Shown in pieces: positions 12,596 to 22,812 of a DNA stretch of 64,000 nucleotides (position 1 is its first letter; each line of letters opens with the position of its first letter). Source of the DNA: Lunularia cruciata (lineage: Eukaryota; Streptophyta; Marchantiopsida; Lunulariales; Lunulariaceae); the NCBI GenBank assembly GCA_948567375.1, contig OX419755.1:46939001-47003000 (forward strand). Direction: 5' to 3'. The notes under the pieces were generated by a model, which saw nothing but the letters and a program-made list of their open reading frames with translations, was not told the DNA's origin and ran no database searches. The position numbers and the translations under genes were made by a program.

Positions 12596-12610
12596 GTCAA
12601 TTTCAAAATC

Positions 12611-12615
12611 AACTT
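12611..12615. repeat. Target site duplication AACTT, left copy
   Basis: AACTT directly precedes the LTR terminus at 12,616. It matches 45,141-45,145 beyond the other terminus of solo LTR E. Confidence 0.8.
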
Positions 12616-13418
12616 TGTGACAACCCGGCAAATATTACTTTTGCGGTAATTGGGTAAGTAAAGTTCATTCCCACAGAGATACGAGTCATAATTGGTCAAA
12701 TACAAAGTCAAACAATAACACTTTCAGTTCTTCTTGGTTGCATCTTTAATCTCTCAGGTAAAAACCACACCTAGAAGAGAGTAACAAGCATTGATTATCA
12801 GTCTTGTCACAAATTAACACTTCATAATTACAACTCCATCAAATCCTTCCAAACAATCTTGATTGTGATGATTCAGGCTCTCCCAAAAATGGCACTTCAT
12901 TGCAAAACAACTTCACCTCAGAATTGTGTTCTACCTCTCCACTAAAGGCACAACTTCCTTGATCAAAATTGCTTCACATCAACTTTGTATTGCACTCACA
13001 AATGCAGAATACTACCAACACTACAATTCCTCTCAGATCTGTCAAGGCATTGCTTTGATTGCACTTCACTCAGGATCAAACACATAGAATGAAGATCAAG
13101 GCTGTGGAATCCAACATCCAACAAGCACTCTGACTTGCACTTCAAGTTTCTCCACACACTCACAAACACAAACACAAACACAAAGTTGATACTCGAAATC
13201 AAGCTTAAGTGACGAGCACTGCTTCACAGCACTTCACTTTATCTATTCTCAAAATTATGAGCACTAAACAACAATTCTTTGTGAATGCCACTCTTAAATA
13301 GTGAAGTAATCAACAATTATCCTCCTAATACACCTCTTCCTTACAACTATACAAACCTGCAGACCTGAAATGACAATGCACCTCTTCATATCTGCCTATT
13401 CAAATCTCAAATTGGTTA
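12616..13418 (-). repeat. Non-coding tail of solo LTR E
   Basis: About 800 bp between the stop of the LTR-encoded frame and the LTR end. It matches 1,206-1,999 and 36,729-37,554. No gene is seen in it. The CA-rich stretch at about 13,150-13,180 (ACAAACACA repeats) is a low-complexity expansion relative to the other copies. Confidence 0.75.
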
Positions 13419-14506
13419 CTAATCCGATCCAATGTCTACCTCTTCCTCGGCTTTCAAACCCAAACCCAAAGTAACTTTACTTCCTACTGCTCTGTCCTCG
13501 GGTTTCATATTTCCTACATGTTCTACCAGATCCAACAATTCTCTTTCCTGATCTGAAATTTCACTAGTGGGCAGTCTATCTAACTCCTTATCTGCTGGCC
13601 CACTCTTCTCTAATGTCTCTAATGGTAACTCCAAAGACATCTGCACTCCTACTCATCTACTTCGGGTTTGGCTCTAACATCCTTCCAAAGTTTATCTATC
13701 TCTAATATTACTAAGTCTAATCTAATTGCAATATTGTCTTCCACTTCCAATATCTTCCTATCTACACGAGTCTTGAGACTAATCAACAGCGCGTTCAAAT
13801 CTATATCCTTTGCTTGTCTCCTCCTTATCTCCTGTACCAACAACTTCAACTCTTGCAGCCTCGTCTCTTCAATTCAAATACTGGCCTCTATACTTAACAT
13901 CGCATTTATCCTAATGATGATCTCCTTCAATAACTCCAATCTCATCTTCCTTTCACGTTCCCGATCTGCAAGCCAATCTTCTCTATACATTGCCAATTCC
14001 GCCTTGAACCCGGCTTTCACAATTTCTTTCTCCTTCTCCTTTTGCTCAATCTTCTCCTCCTAATTACAAAGTAACTCTCGTAATCTCTCTTCTTCATGAT
14101 ATCTTATTGTCAACTCCCGTTGCCACAGTTGCTTCTTCTCTCTACACTCTCCATCACTCTATCGAGTTCTTGTTCCTTTGCTGCTACCCTTGCTATAGCA
14201 TGGATAATTTCAAGTCTAGAATCAGCAAATTGTTGCTTCAAGATTTCATATTTTGCTACCTGTCTTTCCCTCGCTATGTCACTCTTCTTCACAAGTTCTT
14301 CTCGTTACCTCGCTTCTCTCTTCAAGTCCTCAATAACTTGATTCTATACTACTGCCTCGCCTTGCAGTACTTCCCTTTCCTCCTTGCCTTGGGTTATACT
14401 CTTCTTCAACTCCAAGTTCTCTTCTTCCAATCTTGCCAATACCTGCAACACAGTCTTCACCTCCGGACAAGTCGACTGCATCTCCTTCTTCCTGTGCTCT
14501 AACTTT
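13419..14506 (-). pseudogene. LTR-encoded protein, C-terminal half in solo LTR E
   Basis: This is the coiled-coil half of the LTR protein of copy E, separated from its N-terminal half (37,555-39,020) by the B-C insertion. The two halves meet within a conserved segment (VCPL..KLEHRKKEM region). Sequence blocks include KKSDIARERQVAKYEILKQQ, LLVQEIRRRQAKD, LEVEDNIAIRLDL and a final EEVDIGSD with a stop at 13,419. It is interrupted by several stops. Confidence 0.7.
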
Positions 14507-14904
14507 GGTGGTGCCCACATTTTTTGTTTTTTTTGAAATAAAGAAGAAGAAGTGTATAGAGAAGTCAGATTGCGCTTGTATGGCCAAAGAAGGCAAAGAA
14601 AAGAGTCTTTGGGATGAAACCCAAAGTAATGTGACTTCGGGTCATAAGGCAAAGTACTCGAAAATGCCCTGTCAGCATACAACCCGAAGTAAATTGTCTT
14701 CGTATTGGGGGGAGCTCAACCCGAGGCAAAGACAGTCTAACAACCTTTCATCGGGGCGAGAAATTCAAGAAGGGACTGTTCAATAACCGGTGGCCCATAC
14801 GCGCGAAGGTTGATTGACAATGACAAGTGCATGCAGGAGGTGTGATTTCTTGATAGAAACTCAAAGTGAAGAAAGACGAAGAAGCGCAACTCTATAAAAA
14901 TCAA
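14507..14904 (+). repeat. Truncated 5' LTR of unit B (U3 type I)
   Basis: This matches the first about 390 bp of copy C's LTR (25,930-26,320), including the GTGCCCACATTTTTTG start, the AAGAAGAAGTGTATAGAG block and the TATA box. It then jumps directly into gag near 14,905, so R, U5, the primer site and the first part of gag are missing. Confidence 0.75.
14893..14899 (+). promoter_or_regulatory. TATA box of truncated LTR, now abutting gag of B
   Basis: TATAAAA in the context CAACTCTATAAAAATC, identical to the LTR of C at 26,313-26,319. The deletion places it only a few bases upstream of the gag fragment. Confidence 0.5.
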
Positions 14905-16430
14905 ACTCACAACAATGATTACTCTGAGCGGTTCATGGCCTTATTGAACCAAGTTCCGAAGCAATCCGGGGTGGTGGGGTATTCCAATGCCCAAGCCATT
15001 ACCTGGTTTCTTGGCGGGCTTTCACCGAAGATTCAAATCTTTGCCAGGGAGAGAAATGTAACCTCTCTGGACAAAGTCCTCAAACATGTTGCCCAATATG
15101 AGGCGGCTCATTCTAACTCGTCCAGTAATCAAAGAAATTGTGAGAAGAAAGGAAAAAAGCCAAGACAAAGAGCTTCACAAAGTACTTCTCCTTCTTTGAT
15201 AGAATCCTCTACTTCTTCTAGTTCTTCTTTGGAATCCGACGAAGAACCCAAGCCGAGAAAAATACAAAGACGTAGAGGAAAGAAGCCCGTAACACCGCCA
15301 GTAAAGAATGTATCTAAGGCGGATCAAAAGTTGGAAACTCTTATTAAAGAGTTTGCGGATTTTAAAATCCAGATGATTGGGGCGAAGGACCAAAGAAAAC
15401 CCCCGTCATTTGGACAACCAAATGTATGGTGCACTGCGTGTGGTAAATCCGGCCACGCTAATACGGAGTGTTTAACTTGCATGGCATTTCCAGTGCAACA
15501 AAAAGATTGGGTACCCGGATGGGATCAAGGCGAAGAAGAAGATACGGTATACCAAACCCAAGACACACAGCCTCCATCCAGCCCGTCATATCAACGTCCC
15601 AAGTTTGGACCACGGGAGTACAATCCTATTGTTCCTCCATGAAGACCCCCGATGGGTGGTCAGAATAGACCTCAAAATGTTGCACTGGGTGCTTGTTACA
15701 ATTGTGGCTCAATGGGACATTGGTCTCCAAATTGTCCAGAGCCAAGACGACAAATAGGGTATGTACCCCTTTGTGGGAATTGTAAAGGATCAAGGCACAC
15801 AAGAAACCAATGCCCGCAACCACCCAATCCAAAACCCCCTGTCAAGTATGTTCGGACTCCTGCTGAGCGTGCTGCGCTCCAGGCAAAGAGGGACACTAAT
15901 GTCAATTGTATTACACTTGAGGAAGAGAGGCCTCAAGAAGGAAGTCCGGATTCAGAAGGAGATTGGCCGGACCTTGAAATTTTGAAGGTAGAAACTCACG
16001 TGGAGAGAAAGAATCGAGTTTCCGAAGAAACAAGTATGGCGGCGTCTTCCTCACGGAAAATAAAGAGACTGCGATCAAAAGCTATTCTCTCTGCAAAAGA
16101 GGAAAAGGTCCTAGCAAAAGCTAAAGCAAAAGCTTTGCAGAAAGAAATTAAGGAAGCAATACTACGCACGCGGGAGATGAGTGTGGAGACAAATGTGAAG
16201 ATGCAAACTCCCGTATTTCCGGCAGATATCAGGTCTGAAGTAAAAGACTTGATCCAAGCCAAAGTTGGTCAACCTAATGATCATCGGGTCAACCACCTAT
16301 GCACTCCGGTGACCATCCTCAAGCATCCCGAAGTTTGCTTTGAACAGGAAAACAACTCAAAACCAAAGCCAAAGACGAAGCAAGTGAAATTAAGGGAGTT
16401 CCACAGTACGATATTGTGGTAGATATGGCA
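14905..16430 (+). pseudogene. Gag of unit B (5' truncated, broken)
   Basis: Capsid-type sequence (RFMALLNQVPKQSGVVGYSN, ITWFLGGLSPKIQIFARERN) is followed by a Ser-rich basic linker and three CCHC zinc knuckles: CTACGKSGHANTEC (about 15,430), CYNCGSMGHWSPNC (about 15,700) and CGNCKGSRHTRNQC (about 15,775). A TGA at 15,640 separates the first knuckle from the other two. A one-base frameshift lies near 16,395. The N-terminal part present in A is deleted here. Confidence 0.8.
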
Positions 16431-17045
16431 TCTTCAAGCGCAAATGTCACGTTTAAACAATTATGGGAGGACAATAAGCTTTATAAAAAGCAGCTAAGTT
16501 CAGCCTTCAAGAAAGTAAGGACGATGACAAAGAAGGACTTGCCCGCAATTTAGCGTTTTGAACAGGAAGATTTAGGATCTCCCGAGGTGGATGCGAAGAT
16601 AGTAGGTTGTATGATTACATCCATACCCATTGATTCGGGGTCAAGTGTAAATGTCATGACAAAAGATACTGCACACCGATTGGGGTACACAACCTTTGAA
16701 CCAACACCCCAGATACTTAAGTTTGCGGATCAAACCAGGCGACGGCCCTTGGGCATGCTGTCAAATATTACCACAATTATTGGAGGGGTGCCTTTTAAAT
16801 TACATTACATTGTGTTACGACCTGTAACCAAAACAGGCTACCCTCTCTTGATCAAGAGACCCTGGTTGTATAGTGCCCAGGTTATGGTGGATTTCCACCA
16901 GCAAAAATTATGATTTAAAGACATTTTGTCTAAAGAACAAAAGCTGGTGACGGTAAGTTAGACAAAGGTTCCTCATCTAGGAGAAACTACTTCATCCAAA
17001 GACGGGGATGAATCCAAAGATTCATCATCTTCCAAGGACTCCGAC
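16431..17045 (+). pseudogene. Aspartic protease region of unit B (broken)
   Basis: It contains ITSIPIDSGSSVNVMTKD with the Asp-Ser-Gly active-site triad intact, then LGMLSNITTIIGGVPFKLHY and YPLLIKRPWLY. In-frame stops lie near 16,553 (TAG) and 16,911 (TGA). An acidic Ser-rich linker leads to RT. Confidence 0.75.
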
Positions 17046-18810
17046 GCCAATGTCCAAGTAAATTATTTGGAATGCTACGAGGTAGAGGTTGACGATGAAG
17101 ACCCATACGACATCGCCTTGGGTGAACAAGACTTGGAGGAAGGGGGTTTGATGGCAGTACGACTCGGGTTGAGCCGAGTAAGTCACGTAGAAGGTGTCAT
17201 TAACCCCGATAACTGTCAAGATGTGGTCTTGACTGAAGAAAAGATTTTAAAAATTTCAAAGACAGTCACCGCAGAGGAGTTGGCAGGGTACACTGCCTTG
17301 TTTATAGAGTTCCAGGATGTATTTGCCTGGTCTATTGACCAAATGCCGGGAATTCCACGAGAATTTGGCAAGCACCGGATTGATCTGGTCGAAGGTGCAG
17401 TTCTGGTTCGGCAAAGACAATACCGTCTGAACCTGAAGTACTCCCTCCTAGTAAAAGATGAAATTGATAAGTACTTAGGGGCCAGAATAATTTTCCCTGT
17501 GCTAAGCAGTGAGTGGTTTTCACTCATTGTCATCGTTCCAAAGAAGAAGACCGGGAAAATTTGAGTGTGCCAAGAGTTTTGCAAATTAAATGCAATCACC
17601 AAAAAGGACCATCATCCTTTACCATTTACAAACACTATTCTGGACCAAGTAGCGGGTCATCCATGCTATAGTTTTCTTGATGGATTTTCATGGTACAATC
17701 AGGTATCCATTCGAGAAGAAGACAAGGACAAAACCACATTCACGACTGATTGGGGCACTTTTGCTTACAATCAAATGCCCTTTGGGTTGTGTAATGCTCC
17801 TGCTACTTTCCAAAGGATGATGAATTCAATATTCAAAGATTTCCTACGTAATAAATTTGTGGAGGTCTTCCTTGATGATTTTTGTGTGTTTGGGTGAAGA
17901 GAGGTACATATAGATTATCTTTGACAAACTTTTGAAAGGTGTCGTTTTGCCGGTTTGTCATTACACCCGGAGAAATGCTTCTTTGCAATGAAGGAGGGAA
18001 TTCTTTTGGGGCATTGGGTGTCAAGCCAAGGAATTGAAGTGGATGTCGAGAAGGTTAAAGTAATTGCAGCTTTGGAATCCCCGAAGAACCTCCGGGAGCT
18101 GAGAGCCTTCTTAGACATGTTGGATACTACAGACGCTTCATGTCAAACTATGCAATGCTTGCTGCACCACTTACAAAGCTTCTGAAGAAATCCAAAGATT
18201 ATTTGTGGGAAGCAACTCAAGAAGAAGCTTTCCAAGTATTGAAGAAGAAACTGGTTGAAGCACCAATCATGAGGGCCCCAAATTGGGACGTCCCTTTTCA
18301 TGTGTATGTGGACACTTCGTCCATAGCCATCGGAGTTGTCTTAAGTCAAAAGGACGAGAAGAAAAAGGACTACCCAGTGTATTATGCCAGCCAACAACTT
18401 TCTGTTTCTGAAAAGAACTATTCAAGAACTGAAAGAGAAGCCCTCAGGATGGTGTATGCCTGCAAGAAATTTTGTCACTACCTGTTATGATACAAATTTG
18501 TCTTCTATGTGGACCATTATGCATTGCAACACTTGGTCAAGAAGGCGGATTTGTCTGGGCAAATTGCACGATGGATCTTGTTGTTCCAAGAATTCACATA
18601 CACTATACAAGTAAGGAAAGGAGCTTCGTATTCAAATGCGGACTTCTTATCCAGGTTAGAAACTCAAGACCAAGATTTGGAAATTGATGATCGGTTTCCA
18701 GATGAAGAGCTATATCATTTAATGACGGTGCAAAGTATGCGGTATGCGGCAAAATATCATTATTTGCATACGTGCCATTGTCCTGAGGGGCTGGATCCGG
18801 AACAAAGTGC
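17046..18810 (+). pseudogene. Reverse transcriptase and RNase H of unit B (broken)
   Basis: RT reads EWFSLIVIVPKKKTGKI, then a TGA at 17,562-17,564, then VCQEFCKLNAITKKDHHPLPF, YNQVSIREEDKDKTTF, MPFGLCNAPATFQRMMN and VEVFLDDFCVFG with the catalytic Asp pair. RNase H follows with YVDTSSIAIGVVLSQKDEKK and EREALRMVYACKKF. Stops lie near 17,895 and 18,488, with a frameshift near 18,130. The TGA at 17,562 is shared with unit C (23,434-23,436). Confidence 0.85.
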
Positions 18811-20046
18811 AATCTTCCTTTGGAAAATGGGACCGTACCAATTGAAAACAACATTTTGTTTAAAATGGGCAAAGATGAGATACTTCGGAGATGCTTGGAA
18901 GCATACAAAGTAGGAAGAGTCATCAAATCCTTGCACTTGGAAGCATCGGGGGGACACTATGCCCTGAAAAATACGGTGAAGAAAATTCTTTTGGCAGGAT
19001 ATTGGTGGCCTACGATGTATAAAGGTACGCATGCCCATATTCGGAGTTGTGATGCCTGTCAAAGAACAGGGAAACCGACGGCAACTTCCCAGTGGCCTTT
19101 GAAACCAATTTTGCCTCTGGCCCTATTTGAGAAATGGGGTATTGATTTTGTGGGACCTATTCAACCAGTAACTCGTGTCACAAGGAAGAGGTACATCTTA
19201 TTATGTACTGATTACGCCACCAAGATGGTGGAAGCAGAGGCAACACAAAGAGATGATGCAGAGACAATAGCAGAATTTTTCTTCCAAAACATCATTTCCC
19301 GTTATGGGTGTCCTCTGGAATTGGTCAGTGATCGGGGAACTCATCTTTTGAACTCAATGGAGGAGGCATTAACCAAATACTTCCAAATTAAGCATCGGAA
19401 GACCATGCCTTACAACCCAAAAGCTTATGGACTCATGAAGAAAGCCAATGGATTGCTGTGTAAAATTTTAAATAAGGTGACAGTCAATTATGCCTATGAC
19501 TAGGATACAAAGCTACCTACAGCGTTGTGGGCATATTGGACAACGGAAAAAATTACTACCAAGCAAACTCCTTATTTTCTGACTTACGGATTGCATCCCA
19601 TATTACCAGTTGAATTTGAAGCACCGACATATACAATACTTTATGAAGAACGTTTGTCGGAGGAAGAAAGTCAAGATCTTCGGATCCATCAACTGATGTG
19701 GTTGGAAGAGTAAAGGGACGATGCAATGCAAACTACAGAGGAAATTCAAGAACAACAAAAAGTTTGGCACAATAAAAGAATCAAACCTGTGACTGTTCAA
19801 GAAGGAGATCTGGTATTATTATATGATAATCACCGCCTATTTTTTCCAGGAAATTTATATCTGAGGTGGATGGGACCGTATCGTGTGATGCACATTTATG
19901 ATAATGGTTCTATTCAACTCGCAGACCTGGATGGCAATCCTTTTGCAACTCGCGTAAATGGTTGGAGGGTTAGAAAATATTGGACCCCAAACCCGACTTT
20001 GTATAAAAACCCGATTGTCGGTGTCTGCGGGAATGCTCACATTTGA
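18811..20046 (+). pseudogene. Integrase of unit B (broken)
   Basis: The sequence shows a zinc-binding end (HIRSCDACQRTGKPT), EKWGIDFVGPIQPVTR with the first Asp, CTDYATKMVEAEA, ELVSDRGTHLLN with the second Asp, and a tail with EGDLVLLYDNHRLFF and RWMGPYRVMHIYDN. The third catalytic position reads AYGLMKKAN, so the Glu is absent. The terminal TGA is at 20,044-20,046, overlapping the polypurine tract. Frame breaks lie near 18,910, 19,503 and 19,713. Confidence 0.8.
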
Positions 20047-20055
20047 GGGAGGGGG
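20045..20055 (+). other. Polypurine tract of unit B
   Basis: GAGGGAGGGGG, two bases before the LTR terminus TGTGGTACCCAC at 20,058. It is the expected plus-strand primer site. Confidence 0.8.
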
Positions 20056-20057
20056 TA

Positions 20058-20690
20058 TGTGGTACCCACATTTTTTGTTTTTTTAGGATAGGTAGTGTTT
20101 AAGAGACAAAGTAAGCACGGAAAAGTTGAATTGCGGACAAAGAAGAGGCAAAAGTAACTTCGGAGGAAAGCCGAAGAAGCTGACATTGGATCTGATGATG
20201 GAGGTACTCGGAAGAGGAGTATGCCGGAAACAGGCCAAAGATCATTGTCTTTGGGTTGGAAAACGTAGGAACGATGAAGACCGTTTAACAACCTCTATAC
20301 GTGGCAAGAAAGTACATTTCAAGAAACGGCAGGGGCAGAATAAGCATGTCTTGACAGTGACCAAGAGTGCATGCAGAAGAGAGAAATTCACAGACAAAAT
20401 CGACTGAAGAATGACTGCAATTCAGGGCAATATAAAATTGTGACTGCGTAGGGGGAAGTTGAATTTGCTGAGTAAATTTCCAATTCCTTTGAGTAGTCGT
20501 CCTGCAGTAATGCGTGTCCAGAAGCCCGTCGAGAGTGAAATTTTCCGGAACCCTGAGGGAGTTAGAGTGTCTTGTCTAGGAGAGGGGCTGATCTTCCAAC
20601 AGCGTAGAATGAGAGAACAAATCATGGCGAAGAAGGTGGCCAACACATTGGCAGTGAGAGGTTTTTTGTGTGGCAAATCCGCATGTGGCA
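20058..20690 (+). repeat. Central LTR between B and C (U3 type II, truncated)
   Basis: It starts with TGTGGTACCCACATTTTTTG. The U3 matches the LTRs of element A (4,890-4,510 and 45,478-45,141), not the outer LTRs of the composite. A TATA box (ATATAAAA, about 20,430) and the start of the type II LTR frame follow, then it jumps into gag of C near 20,690. It serves both as 3' LTR of B and 5' LTR of C. Confidence 0.75.
20510..20690 (+). pseudogene. LTR-encoded protein, N-terminal fragment (type II)
   Basis: An ATG at 20,510 opens MRVQKPVESEIF and continues about 60 codons with a short basic region (FQQRRMREQIMAKKVANTL). Element A has an equivalent stretch on the minus strand near 4,440-4,330. 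It is cut by the deletion junction into gag. The N-terminus differs from type I (MSSNFP or MLSNFP). Confidence 0.45.
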
Positions 20691-22260
20691 AATCCTGGAA
20701 CGATTCTGGGAGGTTGATTACAACACAAGTGTCTTCGCGGCACTCAACGATTTAGACCAAGGCAAGAAGGAGAAGTTGAGAGACTACTCTGAGTGGTTCA
20801 TGGCACTATTGAACCGATTTCCCAAGCAATTGGAGGTGGTGGGTTACTCCGATGCCCAAGCCATTACCTGGTTCCTCGGGGGACTTTCACCAGAAATACA
20901 AATCTTTGCAAGGGAGAGGAATGTAACTTCCCTTGACAAAGTACTCAAACATGTCGCTCGTTACGAGGCGGCTCACTCTCACTTTGCCGGTAATTGGAGA
21001 AATCGGGAGAAGAAAGGCAAGAAGCCCAGAAGGAGAGCTTCGTGCAGTACATCCTCTTCTTTGGACAAATCCTCCATGTCTTTGAGCTCTTCTTTGGAAT
21101 CCAAAGAAGAATCAAAGCCAAGACAAGTCAGAAGACGTGGGAGCAAGAAACCAGTGACTCCTCCAGCAAAGAGTGTAAATAAGGCGGATACCAAGCTGGA
21201 TGCCCTCATCAAGGAGTTTTTGGATTTCAAGATCCAAATGATTGGGGCCAAAGACAGAAGGAAGGCCTCACCATTTGGGAGATCGAATGTATGGTGCACC
21301 GCGCGTGGCAAATCAGGCCACACAAACACAGAATGCAATACTTGTAATGCATTCCTAGTGCAGCAAATTGATTGGGTTTTGGGATGGAACCAAGACAAGG
21401 ACGAGGAGGTTGTGTACCAAACACAAGAAGTACAACCTCAAGCAAGCACATCGTACCAAGGTCTAAGGTTTGGACCAAGGGAGTATAACCCCAATGCTCC
21501 TCCACAAAGACCACCGATGAGCAACCAGAATCACCTTCAAAATGTTGCACTTGGAGCCTGTTATAATTGTGGCTCAATGGGACATTGGTCTCCAAACTGT
21601 CCCGAGCCAAGAAGGAAAACCGGGTACGTTCTCCTATGCGGAAATTGTAAAGGATTGGGGCATACGGGCAACCAATGTCCTCACCCACCAAACCCAAAGC
21701 CGCCTGTAAAGTATGTACAGACCCCCGCTGAGCGTGTAGCAATTCAGCCAAAGGGGGATACTAATGTAAATTGTATCACTCTTGAGGAAGAAAGACCTCA
21801 AGAAGGGAGTCTGGCCTCGGAAGGAGAATGGCCGGACCTTGAAATTTTGAAAGTTGAGACACGCTCCAGCAAGAAGAAGCGTGATCCCAAAGAACTGAGT
21901 ATGACCTTGTTGTCTTCCAAAAAGGCAAAGAGACTACGCCCAAAGGCAATTCTTTCTACCAAGGAGGAAAAGATTCTCGCAAAAGCCAAAGCTAAAGCCT
22001 TGCAGAAAGAACTAAAGGAGGCACTACTCAAGACTCGAGAACTGAGTTTGGAAGAGGAGACAAAGATGAAGTCTCTAGTTTTTCCGGCGGACATCTGATC
22101 CAAAGTAAAGGGTCTGATCCAAGCCAAGGTGGGCCCACCCGAGGAACCTTGGGTTAAGGCCATTAGCAAGCCCGTCACCATTTTGAAGCGTCTCAAAGTC
22201 AAGAGGGAACATGGAGAAACTTCGGAACCAAAGCCAAAGGCAAAGACGGTCAAATTGGGA
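20691..22260 (+). pseudogene. Gag of unit C (5' truncated, nearly open)
   Basis: One frame stays open to a TGA at 22,096-22,098. It includes capsid-type sequence (WFMALLNRFPKQLEVVGYSD, FLGGLSPEIQIFARERN), a Ser-rich linker and three knuckles: CTARGKSGHTNTEC (second Cys replaced by Arg), CYNCGSMGHWSPNC and CGNCKGLGHTGNQC. A Lys/Ala-rich helix (KAKALQKELKEALLKTREL) leads to protease. Of the three gag copies this is the best preserved. Confidence 0.8.
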
Positions 22261-22812
22261 GGAGTTCCCCAATATGATATTGTAGCAGATCTGGCAGCCA
22301 CAAATGCCAATGTTACATTCAAGAAATTGTGGGAAGATAACAAGCTCTACAAGAGGCAGCTGAATTCGGCACTCAAGAAGGTGAGGTCGATGTCAAAGAA
22401 GGACCTGCCTGCTATCTATCATATTGAGCAAGAAGATTTGGGATCTCCTGAGGTAGACGCGGAGATTGCAGGGTGCATGATCACATCGATACCCATTGAC
22501 TCTGGGTCCGGTGTGAACATCATGACCAAAGATACTGCAAATCGACTCGGGTATCACACGTTTGAACCAACATCCCGAGTGTTGAAGTTTGCAGACCAAA
22601 CCAAGAGACAGCCTTTGGGCATGCTATCAAACATCACTACGATCATTGGAGGGGTACCCTTCAAGTTGAACTACATCGGGTTGCGACCAGTGACAAAGAC
22701 TGGTTACTCTCTATTGATTGGAAGACCGTGGTTGTATAGCGCCCAAGTTGTGGTGGATTAGCATCAACAAAAGTTAAGATTCAAGGACATCTCGTCCGAA
22801 GATCAGAAGCTG
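22261..22812 (+). pseudogene. Aspartic protease region of unit C (broken)
   Basis: It reads ITSIPIDSGSGVNIMTKD with the Asp-Ser-Gly triad, then PLGMLSNITTIIGGVPFKLN and TGYSLLIGRPWLY. It ends at a TAG (22,759-22,761) where Trp is expected from A, a likely point mutation. The order gag, protease, RT is kept. Confidence 0.75.

Larger units (their letters stand above)
11065..12615 (-). repeat. 5' LTR of element A, proximal part with two internal deletions
   Basis: From high to low coordinate: about 20 bp of U3 (12,615-12,596), a piece of the LTR-encoded frame (12,595-11,428), and the last 362 bp of the LTR (11,427-11,065), which end next to the primer site. The distance from this junction to the LTR end is the same (362 bp) in copy E/H. 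The distal start of this LTR is at 45,141-45,478, beyond the inserted solo LTR. The presence of the LTR-encoded frame on the 5' side of gag as well as on the 3' side shows that it belongs to the LTR. Confidence 0.75.

Noticed and set aside
13140-13190. ACAAACACA-rich stretch as a possible microsatellite or regulatory site
   Set aside because: It is a minor expansion of a sequence present in all copies of the LTR tail.
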